Both the position numbers and the translations under genes were made by a program. A stretch of DNA of 11,334 bases. Origin: Nitrososphaerota archaeon (GTDB lineage Archaea > Thermoproteota > Nitrososphaeria > Nitrososphaerales > CADDZS01). Below the pieces are notes generated by a model. That model worked only from the letters and a program-made list of their open reading frames with translations. It had not been told where the DNA came from and did not search any database. The stretch spans positions 1 to 11,334 of the forward strand of contig JABDCJ010000070.1 in NCBI GenBank assembly GCA_013288145.1. The letters run 5' to 3'. Below are positions 1 to 6,639 of this stretch, piece by piece (position 1 is the stretch's first letter; the number at the start of each line of letters is the position of its first letter).

Positions 1-132
1 GCACGAGACGACAGAATATTTATTGTTAACTCAACCAAGAATTCTCAGATTTTTTTTCGAAAATTCGTGAAGCAAAAAGGAACATGTTAGACTTTGGAAT
101 CTTGATATGTTTCAGCCTATTAGGTAACTATC
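1..132. other. AT-rich noncoding end of window, downstream of the zinc-ribbon gene
   Basis: I see no gene here. On the minus strand it is the 3' flank of the isochorismatase/zinc-ribbon pair and contains a T5 run (A5 on the plus strand at 76-80) that could serve as an archaeal oligo-T termination signal. The plus strand has a T8 run at about 51-58 followed by a short TTTTCGAAAA palindrome, but no plus-strand gene ends before it inside the window. Confidence 0.4.
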
Positions 133-357
133 TTATTCCCTTGTGCCTAGGTTTTCACTTGAGGGTGAAGACGGTGCAGCTTCTGACTCGGTACTAAACA
201 AAGAGTCCAGCCAGTTTACCAATTCCTCTCTTCCGCACTTCGAACATTTCACTCGAGCGGTGGCCGGAACGTTTGAGGGCTTTGTGCCATTCGGATAGTT
301 GATAGAATCACAGTTAGAGCAAAAATAGAACCGCACTTGAGATTCTGATTCGGACAA
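133..357 (-). CDS. Small zinc-ribbon protein, 74 aa
   Basis: The protein has two CxxC knuckles, C13-S-N-C16 and C38-S-K-C41, separated by 21 residues, so a single zinc ribbon is expected. The N-terminus is acidic and serine-rich, and residues 55-74 form a low-complexity Ser/Pro/Glu tail. The start is TTG, because no ATG is available in frame. It lies 9 bases after the stop of the isochorismatase-like gene, so the two are very probably cotranscribed and translationally coupled. Small zinc ribbons of this kind are common in archaea and act in protein or nucleic-acid contacts. No specific function can be assigned. Alternatives are a rubredoxin-like electron carrier (unlikely, since the knuckles lack the CxxCG pattern on both sides) or a subunit that accompanies the hydrolase. 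Confidence 0.65.
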   Translation of the reverse strand: MSESESQVRFYFCSNCDSINYPNGTKPSNVPATARVKCSKCGREELVNWLDSLFSTESEAAPSSPSSENLGTRE

Positions 358-366
358 TTTTCGATC

Positions 367-1035
367 TCAATCGACCCTGCTGTTCCATACCTTCACGATA
401 TCATCAGTCTTTGGAACAATGATCGATCTTTCCATCCATTTCATGGTCTCATCCATCCACTCTTGGACTCTCCCAGATACAGCATCCTTTGGAACGACTA
501 CAAAATAATCCAATAACTGTCCCGTGCGTGCAGTCGGATCTATTCCTACTTCAAGTGCTATGCCAGAGCTGACTATAGTTTTGATATGGTTAGTCTGCAA
601 TATACTGTCAAAATTTGTCCCGATAAAAGTATTCGTCCTATACTTGTAGATGCTCACTTCATTCGGGTAGGGCTTCAACTCATCGATGATCTGCCAACCC
701 CAGGTATTAATTACGTTTGTAATTGGTTTTGTATCTTTGTCAGTGCCAACTCGATCAGGATTCTTGTAAATCCAAAAATCTCCTATGCTCTGCCAGTCGG
801 GTTGGTTTGTGTATTGTGTGTACATCACTCGTACTCCCGCCTTGCGAGCCGCGTCACGAAGTTTCAGTAAATTTCCGATGATTCTATCGCAGTTAAAATG
901 ACCGATCATTTTCGATTGTACACTCTCGGGATTACAGGGATCATTCTGCATATCATGAATAACTAGTGCGGTGTGCTTAGGATCTATTATTTCCTCGAGA
1001 GTTTCTGGGATTTTCCGATTCCTAAAGTCAATCAT
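367..1035 (-). CDS. Isochorismatase-family (cysteine hydrolase fold) hydrolase with Gly at the nucleophile position
   Basis: This is a cytoplasmic enzyme of the isochorismatase-like superfamily. Numbering is from an upstream in-frame TTG at 1047. ALVIHDMQND holds the conserved catalytic Asp32. IYKYRTNTF holds the conserved Lys135. SSGIALEVGIDPTAR is the strand and helix that normally carry the nucleophilic cysteine (GVATNVCVxxTAR in nicotinamidases and carbamoylsarcosine hydrolases). Here that residue is Gly168. The same replacement is known in true isochorismatases such as EntB, which cleave a vinyl ether without a cysteine, so amidase chemistry is unlikely and ether or other hydrolysis is more likely. 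The 226 aa length is normal. I prefer the ATG at 1035 (codon 5 from the TTG) because a TATA-like element is centred 31 bases upstream. It is divergent from the molybdenum hydroxylase operon, so the two may share a pathway, but the substrate is unknown. Confidence 0.85.
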   Translation of the reverse strand: MIDFRNRKIPETLEEIIDPKHTALVIHDMQNDPCNPESVQSKMIGHFNCDRIIGNLLKLRDAARKAGVRVMYTQYTNQPDWQSIGDFWIYKNPDRVGTDKDTKPITNVINTWGWQIIDELKPYPNEVSIYKYRTNTFIGTNFDSILQTNHIKTIVSSGIALEVGIDPTARTGQLLDYFVVVPKDAVSGRVQEWMDETMKWMERSIIVPKTDDIVKVWNSRVD

Positions 1036-1060
1036 TTCGGTAGGCAAGGCTAAGTGATCG

Positions 1061-1074
1061 AATTTAAGATATTT
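1061..1074 (-). promoter_or_regulatory. Archaeal TATA-like element for the isochorismatase-family gene
   Basis: The minus strand reads AAATATCTTAAATT, centred about 31 bases before the ATG at 1035. No Shine-Dalgarno motif lies between them, so transcription starting about 25 bases downstream would give a short-leader or leaderless mRNA. This spacing supports the ATG over the TTG at 1047. Confidence 0.4.
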
Positions 1075-1370
1075 GGCTCTCTCGCCGATTTATGCCGGAT
1101 GTCAAGCATTTTGTAGCGGAGAATCGGGAATTTTCTGAATGTCCTTAGTTAACTTCCTAGACGAAGCAGCCATTTTCCGCATGATCCGATTAAGCTGAGT
1201 AGTGAGCTTACATGAAATTCGCGTAGTCACCATCAGTAGCATCTCTCAGGGTATCGGACGTGGATACACTGCTTTCCTCGCAACAACTAAAGTAATGATC
1301 AACCCATCGAATCGCGGGACTTGGCTGGCTTATTGTTCGAGCGAAAAAGGCGGTAAATCAGACTATGAGG

Positions 1371-1382
1371 CTTTTTAAATAC
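1371..1382 (+). promoter_or_regulatory. Archaeal TATA box for the molybdenum hydroxylase operon
   Basis: CTTTTTAAATAC is centred at about 1377, 32 bases before the ATG at 1409, and no Shine-Dalgarno motif intervenes. It is the clearest archaeal-type promoter in the window. The distance implies a leader of only a few bases. Confidence 0.55.
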
Positions 1383-1408
1383 GATCAGGTCCTAGTTTCA
1401 ATGATACA

Positions 1409-1936
1409 ATGGAAGCTCGGTTCAAGAGGATGCCTTCCAAGTCCCTTTCTTTCTCATTGAATGTTAATGGCAAGGATTTCAAACTGAATCTGCTAAGCCG
1501 TACAACTCTAGCGGAAGCTCTGCGAAATAACCTAGGGCTGACTGGTACGAAGATTGGGTGCAATCGAGCTATGTGTGGAAGCTGCACAGTAATTATGGAC
1601 AATCGTCCGATTTTTGCCTGCACCGTCTTGGCAGCAGAAGCTTTGAACAAGAAAATTGAAACAATTGAGGGTCTAGAAACCGGGAATAAACTGCATCCAA
1701 TTCAGGACGCGTTCATAGAATATGACGCGGTTCAATGTGGAATTTGCATACCTGGAATGGTCATGTCTGCAAAAGCTCTGCTTGACACAAATCTTGATCC
1801 AACAGAGTCCGAGATAAAGACCGCAGTTTCAGGAAATTTGTGCAGATGCGGAACCTATCCAAACACTGTGAAAGCTGTGATTGCTGCTGCTAGGCAAATG
1901 AGAAATTCTAGGGTTGGTGGGATGCTCTCTGAGTAA
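1409..1936 (+). CDS. Molybdenum hydroxylase small subunit, 2x[2Fe-2S]
   Basis: This is the iron-sulfur subunit (CoxS/XdhC/PaoA-like) of a xanthine dehydrogenase-family enzyme. It passes electrons from the molybdenum centre to FAD. The plant-type ferredoxin domain has C51, C56, C59 and C71 (GCNRAMCGSC, then FAC). The helical second domain has C110/C113 (QCGICIPGM) and C145/C147 (GNLCRCGTY). The 175 aa length is usual for the family. No Tat or Sec signal is visible at the N-terminus, so the complex should be cytoplasmic, unlike periplasmic PaoA. The ATG at 1409 is favoured by TATA spacing; M8 at 1430 is an alternative. Its 3' end overlaps the next gene by about 20 bases, which indicates coupled translation. 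The cofactor pattern is secure; the substrate is not. Confidence 0.93.
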   Translation: MEARFKRMPSKSLSFSLNVNGKDFKLNLLSRTTLAEALRNNLGLTGTKIGCNRAMCGSCTVIMDNRPIFACTVLAAEALNKKIETIEGLETGNKLHPIQDAFIEYDAVQCGICIPGMVMSAKALLDTNLDPTESEIKTAVSGNLCRCGTYPNTVKAVIAAARQMRNSRVGGMLSE

Positions 1937-4238
1937 GCAAGAATTCAAACCAACGCTACCCGTTGAGGGTTGGGTTCCCAGTTCATTACCTCGGGAACTC
2001 AGCGTCATTGGAAAGCCACTTAATCGTAGGGACGCAAGGGAGAAAGTGAATGGACAAGCAAAGTATTCTACGGACATGATCATTCCCGGAATGCTGTACG
2101 CCAAAGCGTTACGTTGTCCGCACGCGCATGCGAGAATTAGGAAAATCGACACCTCGAAAGCAGAGGCTTTGCCAGGTGTCAAGGCAATAATCTCGATGAA
2201 CAATTGCAAGGAATGGATGACTTACTGGTATATGATCCCGCAGCCAGCTTTTCCGGAAGAGATTGCATACTCGGGACAGGATGTCGCAGTTGTAGCAGCT
2301 ATCGATATCGAAGCAGCCGAACGAGCAATCCAATTGATTGAAGTTGACTACGAACCTCTCCCTGCAGTCTTCGATCCTCTGGAAGCTAGAAAGTCAAATG
2401 CACCTGTCGTTCCCATATTGGATGTAAATGTTAACGCAACTCGCAGCGGCAACGTTCATAGCTCTGATGTTTTTCAGCGAGGAGATATATCCAGAGGCTT
2501 CAAAGAAGCAGATGTTGTCGTCGAGGATAATTACAAACTACCAGGCCAATTTCATGCGGACATTCAGACAAGGTGCTGCGTGACAAATTGGGATGGGGAA
2601 AAACTGACTGTTTATGAATCATCCCAAGGCGTATGGAACGTAAAGTTACAGCTAGCAAAATCATTGGATCTTCCGGTCGACAACGTTCGAGTCGTCGTCA
2701 ACTATATGGGTGGCGGGTTTGGGTCAAAAGCCGGGGCTCAAAGATACGTACATTATGCTTCAAAGCTTGCGATCATTACAGGACTGCCTGTCAGGTTCGA
2801 GCTGAATCGGCGCGATGAATTTGTGAGTCATCCGAGGAGGTATGGAGCTCACGTTAACCTAAAAGTTGGAGCGAAAAAGGACGGTACAATTTGCGCTGTC
2901 CAGTGTAAGTGCATTCTCGATCTAGGTGCCGGCAGTCTTTACGGCGGGGGCATCAGCGATATGATTCTCCACCACATTGGAGAGGCCTATAAGTGCCCCA
3001 ACATGCACGTCGAAGTGACTGGTGTATACACTAATACTGTTCCGACTGGTCCACAAAGAGGAGTTCTCAATCCCGTTGGAGTATTCTGCATGGAATCTTC
3101 GATCGACGATCTGGCTTCCAAATTGAATATTGATCCCGTTCTGCTTCGTCTGAAGAATTACAGTCAGTATTCGAGCGAACAAAAGAAACGTCCTTACTCA
3201 TCAAAGAATTTGGACAAGTGCATTTACCAGGTTACGAAAGAAATCGGCTGGAGTCAACGTGATGAGATCGCGAGGCTGAATCTTGGTAAGACTAAGCGCA
3301 GAGGTATCGGCATGTCTAGCTATGTTCTTGCAAGAACGGGTTATCCTCCTTACAATGCCAAGGCGCAATTGGCGATAAGAAATGATGGCAGTATTGAGCT
3401 AAAGACAGGCGTTGTGGAAATCGGCAGCGGTCAGATCACAGTTTTGTCAATGATTGCCGCAGAGGAGCTAGGTGTTTCCTTGGACGATGTGAAAATATTA
3501 TGGGGCGATACGGAGGGTTCATTGTACTCACCGTCAAGCCATGCTTCCAGGATAACGACGGAGATGGGTCCGGCGGTATTGCAGGCGGCCGCTCTCGCCA
3601 GAGAAAAGTTGTTTCAGCTCGTCTCTCGGAAATTCGGTCTCAAGTCTGATGAGCTCCTCTCGGTCAATGGCAAGATATACGTGAAATCAAATCCATCTTT
3701 GTCCATTTCATTCAAAGAAGCTTGTTCGCTGATTCCTCCTGATGAGGAGATTTTCACCACCGGCAGCCGAGGGTACAACTCTGAGATGGAGGTATACAGA
3801 CAGTTTGGTGCGCAGGCAGCCGAAGTTGAAGTAGACTTGGAAACAGGAGAGATTAAGATTGTCAAGATCGTCTCAGCCTACGATATCGGACGTGCTCTAA
3901 ATCCCAAGCTCGTTCAATCTCAGTTTTATGGGGCGATAATGATGGGTCTTGGAATAGCATTGTACGAAGAAGGAGATTTTGACCCGAAATCCGGTATTTT
4001 GTTGAACTCAGACATACACCAATACCGAATTCCTTCAAGTCTGGAGACTCCAGACATACAGACGTTTACTGTTGAGGCGGATGACGTTCATTATCCTTAT
4101 TCTGGCAAGCCAGTCGGTGAAGCGCCTCTAATGGGCGTACTTCCTGCGGTGAGAAATGCGATATTTCACGCAACTGGAATCAAGGTAAACGAATTACCGA
4201 TTTCGTCTGCAAAGATTCTAGAACTAGAGGCGAACTAG
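1914..4238 (+). CDS. Molybdenum hydroxylase large subunit (molybdopterin-binding, CoxL/XdhA-like)
   Basis: This is the catalytic subunit that binds molybdopterin cofactor and hydroxylates the substrate with water-derived oxygen. The N-terminal a/b hammerhead domain covers about 25-150 (IGKPLNRRDAREKVNGQAKY, then SGQDVAVVAA). The cofactor domain has NYMGGGFGSK (263-272) and VEIGSGQIT (501-509). GKPVGEAPLMGV places the catalytic Glu of the family at E736. The active-site loop reads TGPQRGVLNPVGVF (378-391), where CO dehydrogenases have AYxCSFR and most other members have AFRGFG, so it is not a form I CO dehydrogenase. The 774 aa length is normal for a separate large subunit. Starts available are TTG 1914 and GTG 1917, both inside the end of the small-subunit gene. 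Candidate substrates are N-heterocycles, aldehydes or aromatic CoA esters; nothing visible decides among them. Confidence 0.92.
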   Translation: MVGCSLSKQEFKPTLPVEGWVPSSLPRELSVIGKPLNRRDAREKVNGQAKYSTDMIIPGMLYAKALRCPHAHARIRKIDTSKAEALPGVKAIISMNNCKEWMTYWYMIPQPAFPEEIAYSGQDVAVVAAIDIEAAERAIQLIEVDYEPLPAVFDPLEARKSNAPVVPILDVNVNATRSGNVHSSDVFQRGDISRGFKEADVVVEDNYKLPGQFHADIQTRCCVTNWDGEKLTVYESSQGVWNVKLQLAKSLDLPVDNVRVVVNYMGGGFGSKAGAQRYVHYASKLAIITGLPVRFELNRRDEFVSHPRRYGAHVNLKVGAKKDGTICAVQCKCILDLGAGSLYGGGISDMILHHIGEAYKCPNMHVEVTGVYTNTVPTGPQRGVLNPVGVFCMESSIDDLASKLNIDPVLLRLKNYSQYSSEQKKRPYSSKNLDKCIYQVTKEIGWSQRDEIARLNLGKTKRRGIGMSSYVLARTGYPPYNAKAQLAIRNDGSIELKTGVVEIGSGQITVLSMIAAEELGVSLDDVKILWGDTEGSLYSPSSHASRITTEMGPAVLQAAALAREKLFQLVSRKFGLKSDELLSVNGKIYVKSNPSLSISFKEACSLIPPDEEIFTTGSRGYNSEMEVYRQFGAQAAEVEVDLETGEIKIVKIVSAYDIGRALNPKLVQSQFYGAIMMGLGIALYEEGDFDPKSGILLNSDIHQYRIPSSLETPDIQTFTVEADDVHYPYSGKPVGEAPLMGVLPAVRNAIFHATGIKVNELPISSAKILELEAN

Positions 4239-4242
4239 CCAA

Positions 4243-5241
4243 GTGCTTTCAGAGCTTTCGGACTTTGAACATATCGATGTTGAAAGTCCTGAAGAAGCGG
4301 TCTATTGGCTCACGAAGTACGGGGACAAAGCGAAGATCATTGCTGGAGGCACTGATCTGCTCGGGTTGATGAAGGACAAGATCGTTGGACCCAAAATGCC
4401 AATGCCCACTCTGATTGTTAACATAAAGACGATTCCCGGATTTGACAGAATTGAATACGTCGGTGGAAAAGGGCTAAGAATCGGTGCCGCAACCACACTT
4501 TTTGACATTGAATCTGATGATAAGATAAAAGAAAGATTTCTTGCGTTGTCACAGGCGGCTGAGTCAGTTGCCACGCTCCAAATCAGGTACACGGGCACGA
4601 TAGGAGGGAATCTGTGCCAACGGCCATGGTGTTCGTACTTTAGGCACCCGGATTATGTCTGCTTTAAGAGAGGGGGAAAACAATGCTATGCGATTACAGG
4701 AAACAACAGGTATTATTTTTCCATCTTGAAGAGAGGGATTTGCGTAATGTCGCATCCCTCGGACATTGCACCGGCGTTGATCGCGCTTGATGCAAAGATA
4801 CACGTATTGCAACAGGATGGAGAGCGAACCATTCCCATCGAAGAGTTCTTTCTGGGACCTAGAAGTGTTCAAGAAACGGTCTTGAAGGATAATGACTTGA
4901 TTACCTCGATAGAGGTTCCCGAAACCGATGAAGGATCCAGGAGTTTGTTTCTGAAGAGCCGTGTAAGAAATAATTGGGATTTTGCCCTTTCTACTGTTGC
5001 AGTATGGATCAAGAACTCGGCCGGAGTTTGTGATGATCTTCGGATTGCACTTGGTGGAGTAGCGGTATTTCCATTTCGAGCAAAAGAATCCGAGGAGCTT
5101 TTGCGGGGAAAACGGATCACGAAAAAACTGATTGAGGAAGCGGCAGAAGCAGCGGTGCTCAAGGCAGCGCCGCTAAAGATGAACACCTACAAGGTGAAGC
5201 TAACAAAGTCTCTGGTAAGGAGAGCTTTGCAGTCAGTTTGA
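4243..5241 (+). CDS. Molybdenum hydroxylase FAD subunit with predicted [4Fe-4S] insertion
   Basis: This is the medium subunit (CoxM/PaoB/HcrB-like), which passes electrons from the iron-sulfur subunit through FAD to an acceptor. FAD motifs are IIAGGTDLL (32-40) and YTGTIGGNLC (116-125). Just after the second motif comes a cysteine-rich insertion with C125, C130, C140, C148 and C167, in the NLCQRPWCSYF..CFKRGG..C..ITGNNRYY pattern of PaoB-type and 4-hydroxybenzoyl-CoA reductase-type subunits that carry an extra [4Fe-4S] cluster. The C-terminal CO dehydrogenase flavoprotein domain runs from about 210 to 330. The start is GTG at 4243, five bases after the large-subunit stop; AGAGG at about 4226-4230 is a weak and distant ribosome binding site. 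It is the last gene of the operon. Confidence 0.92.
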   Translation: MLSELSDFEHIDVESPEEAVYWLTKYGDKAKIIAGGTDLLGLMKDKIVGPKMPMPTLIVNIKTIPGFDRIEYVGGKGLRIGAATTLFDIESDDKIKERFLALSQAAESVATLQIRYTGTIGGNLCQRPWCSYFRHPDYVCFKRGGKQCYAITGNNRYYFSILKRGICVMSHPSDIAPALIALDAKIHVLQQDGERTIPIEEFFLGPRSVQETVLKDNDLITSIEVPETDEGSRSLFLKSRVRNNWDFALSTVAVWIKNSAGVCDDLRIALGGVAVFPFRAKESEELLRGKRITKKLIEEAAEAAVLKAAPLKMNTYKVKLTKSLVRRALQSV

Positions 5242-5253
5242 AGAATAAAAGGA

Positions 5254-5299
5254 AGAGGAGAACCCATTCGGGCTCAAATAAGTTAAGCTAGTCTCCTCT
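5254..5299. terminator. Inverted repeat between convergent genes, possible terminator
   Basis: AGAGGAGA (5254-5261) is complementary to TCTCCTCT (5292-5299), 30 bases apart, spanning the gap between the convergent stops at 5241 and 5288. The right arm lies inside the end of the minus-strand gene. There is no long T run, so a role in termination is only suggested by position. Confidence 0.25.
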
Positions 5300-5560
5300 A
5301 CGGTGGAGTAATTGGAGAAATGTAGTAGACAGAGAAGTAGCCCACCGAGTGACAACCTTTCGTCCCCCCTTCGCCAAGATTTGTTTCATCATGCGCAAGT
5401 CCAAAAGATCAGTTTCCCTTACCGAGAGTATACCTCCCGAACGAGCGGCAATTTCGGCGTATCCCTCTAAAAACAAAGCATAGATTTGAGCTGAGAGTTC
5501 GACGCTAGCTCCGCTCTCCAGGAGATCTACAATCTCGTCATCTGACCTAATCAGATCCAT
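5288..5560 (-). CDS. Hypothetical all-helical protein, 90 aa
   Basis: I do not recognise this protein. It is acidic in its first half (MDLIRSDDEIVDLLESGASVEL) and basic near the end (KGGRKVVTRWATS), with hydrophobic spacing that suggests three or four helices and no membrane segment or signal. The start ATG is directly preceded by GGGGGGTGA (5562-5570), a good match to the archaeal anti-Shine-Dalgarno, and this supports real translation. It stands alone and converges on the molybdenum hydroxylase operon. Upstream of it is a noncoding or degraded region. A regulator or toxin/antitoxin partner is conceivable, but nothing in the sequence shows it. Confidence 0.55.
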   Translation of the reverse strand: MDLIRSDDEIVDLLESGASVELSAQIYALFLEGYAEIAARSGGILSVRETDLLDLRMMKQILAKGGRKVVTRWATSLSTTFLQLLHRRGD

Positions 5561-5755
5561 TCACCCCCCGGAAGATTCACGGCCTGAGTCCCGAAAAGAG
5601 GTGAACGCACTCTCTCCCTTGGGTCCGCCCTGGTATACTGCGGAAGCTTTCTCGCTCTTTGATTCTTCAATACTAGAAATCGTATAGAGACGACGAGAAA
5701 ATGACAGAAAAGATAGAAGAAATGATTCGAAAAATCGGGTTTAACCGCGACGTTC

Positions 5756-5801
5756 AGATGACATGAATCTCTGAAAGCTGATGAACCTTACATTTCACTG
5801 A
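5756..5801 (+). ncRNA. Possible archaeal C/D-box guide RNA
   Basis: The order of elements matches a C/D sRNA: AGATGA (5756-5761, imperfect C box), 9 bases, CTGA (5771-5774, D'), 3 bases, CTGATGA (5778-5784, good C'), 13 bases, CTGA (5798-5801, D). Guide lengths near 9 and 13 are compatible with the class. Weak points are the imperfect C box and the lack of clear pairing between the flanks of the C and D boxes. The motifs are short enough to occur by chance. Confidence 0.25.
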
Positions 5802-5826
5802 TATTCACATAGAAGTTGGGTAGAGT

Positions 5827-5878
5827 CCCGTACATCGCTCGCGCGAGCCTGGGGAGTGTAGGCCAAGCCCCAATCGGG
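5827..5878. ncRNA. Foldable segment resembling a three-way junction
   Basis: CCCG (5827-5830) can pair with CGGG (5875-5878). Inside lie the perfect palindrome GCTCGCGCGAGC (5837-5848) and a TGGGG/CCCCA stem (5850-5854 with 5868-5872) closing a 13-base loop. Together these form two hairpins on a short closing stem. It does not fit a tRNA: no T-arm GTTCRA follows at the right distance. It could equally be a DNA-level site. No family is recognised. Confidence 0.2.
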
Positions 5879-5956
5879 CAAAAGAAGGATTCAAAATTAC
5901 ATCGGCAAGGTGATAGTTAGTTACTCAGTTTTCGTTACCTAGTTCTTTGAATGATT

Positions 5957-6478
5957 ATGAATAGTCGCAGCAAATTTGATCGTCAGGTCATATTCAGTAG
6001 TTATCGCAAGCACATGAGCTAATGGAAACATTTGTAGAACAAATGAGTAAGGAGAACCCGAATCTCAAAATTAGGGCTGTATCCAATTCTGAGGAGTCTG
6101 TATCGGGAATTGACACTGTGTGTGCTCGCACCCGGCCCCGTTTCGTCAAAAATGGATGGATTCAAGACGGCATTCATATCAACGCCTTTGGTGCTGATGC
6201 CAAGGGAAAAGCAGGAGCTCGATCCTTCGATCCCAAAAAGATCCAAGGTTGTAGAGGACAGCCTTGATCAATGTATCGTCGGAGGTGAAATCAATGTTCC
6301 TTTCTGGCAGGGGTTATTGAAGACCGGCGATGTGTTCGCGCAGATGGTCAAAATAATCAACGGCTGGAAAAAGGGGAGACTAGGCGATAGAGAGATTACT
6401 GTTATGAATTCAACAGGTTTGAGTGCTGTAGACGCCGTTTGCTACTACGGAGCTTACGAAAAAATCTGTAGACTCTGA
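5957..6478 (+). pseudogene. Ornithine cyclodeaminase/mu-crystallin-family pseudogene, 5'-truncated and frameshifted
   Basis: The C-terminal half of an NAD-dependent ornithine cyclodeaminase-family enzyme is recognisable in three pieces. About 5981-6016 encodes RQVIFSSYRKHM, the strand and helix that normally precede FVEQM. From 6022 in another frame comes FVEQMSKENPNLKIRAVSNSEESVSGIDTV, then WIQDGIHINAFGADAKGK. From about 6210 in a third reading register comes QELDPSIPKRSKVVEDSLDQC through DREITVMNSTGLSAVDAV to the stop at 6478. The second shift sits at the A4 run 6207-6210: with three A's the text reads GADAKGKQELDP, the family consensus. The first break looks like 8 extra bases (6014-6021). 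Roughly the first half of a normal protein of about 330 aa is missing, so loss of function does not depend on the A-run alone. Confidence 0.75.
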
Positions 6479-6639
6479 ATCCTCACGACTTGCTAAGTTC
6501 AGTTCGTTCTACCGGCTCCCCTAATACTTTACACGCCATCATCAATCAGGTTAGATGGCACCGGGGATCGATTACCCAACTATATTGTAAACCGGAGTTT
6601 CGTCATCCGACTTTTCTCCACCGTCCAAATCCATAACTA
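6479..6639. other. Stretch between two gene relics, no assignable gene
   Basis: On the plus strand an open frame without start runs from just after the cyclodeaminase relic to a stop near 6647 and reads protein-like (HAIINQVRWHRGS, then CKPEFRHPTFLHRPNP). It may be a further piece of the methyltransferase relic, but I cannot match it to a motif. On the minus strand a start-less frame (6572-6706) also looks protein-like. Both may be debris. Confidence 0.3.

Larger units (their letters stand above)
1036..1408. other. Divergent intergenic region between the hydrolase and the molybdenum hydroxylase operon
   Basis: About 370 bases separate the two divergent starts. I found a TATA-like element near each end, close to the gene it serves. 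The middle (about 1090-1360) has no convincing ORF, tRNA or C/D-box pattern. The length leaves room for regulator binding sites, but I saw no clear inverted repeat. Confidence 0.5.
5561..5956. other. Non-protein-coding stretch with two RNA candidates
   Basis: No ORF of credible length lies here. Two very short plus-strand frames open with plausible starts (GTG 5601, 28 codons, with AGAG directly before it; ATG 5701, 21 codons, beginning MTEKIEEMIRKIGF), but neither resembles a known protein. The stretch holds the C/D-box-like element at 5756-5801 and the foldable segment at 5827-5878, listed separately. Confidence 0.4.

Noticed and set aside
1914..4238. Form I aerobic CO dehydrogenase large subunit
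   Set aside because: The AYxCSFR active-site loop is absent, so the protein is only a member of the wider family.
5601..5766. Two tiny plus-strand ORFs (28 and 21 codons)
   Set aside because: Too short to judge. The first has its purine motif touching the start codon, and the second runs into the C/D-like element.
5815..5910. Possible tRNA around the GC-rich hairpins
   Set aside because: The spacing of D-, anticodon- and T-arm motifs does not work, and no acceptor stem pairs.
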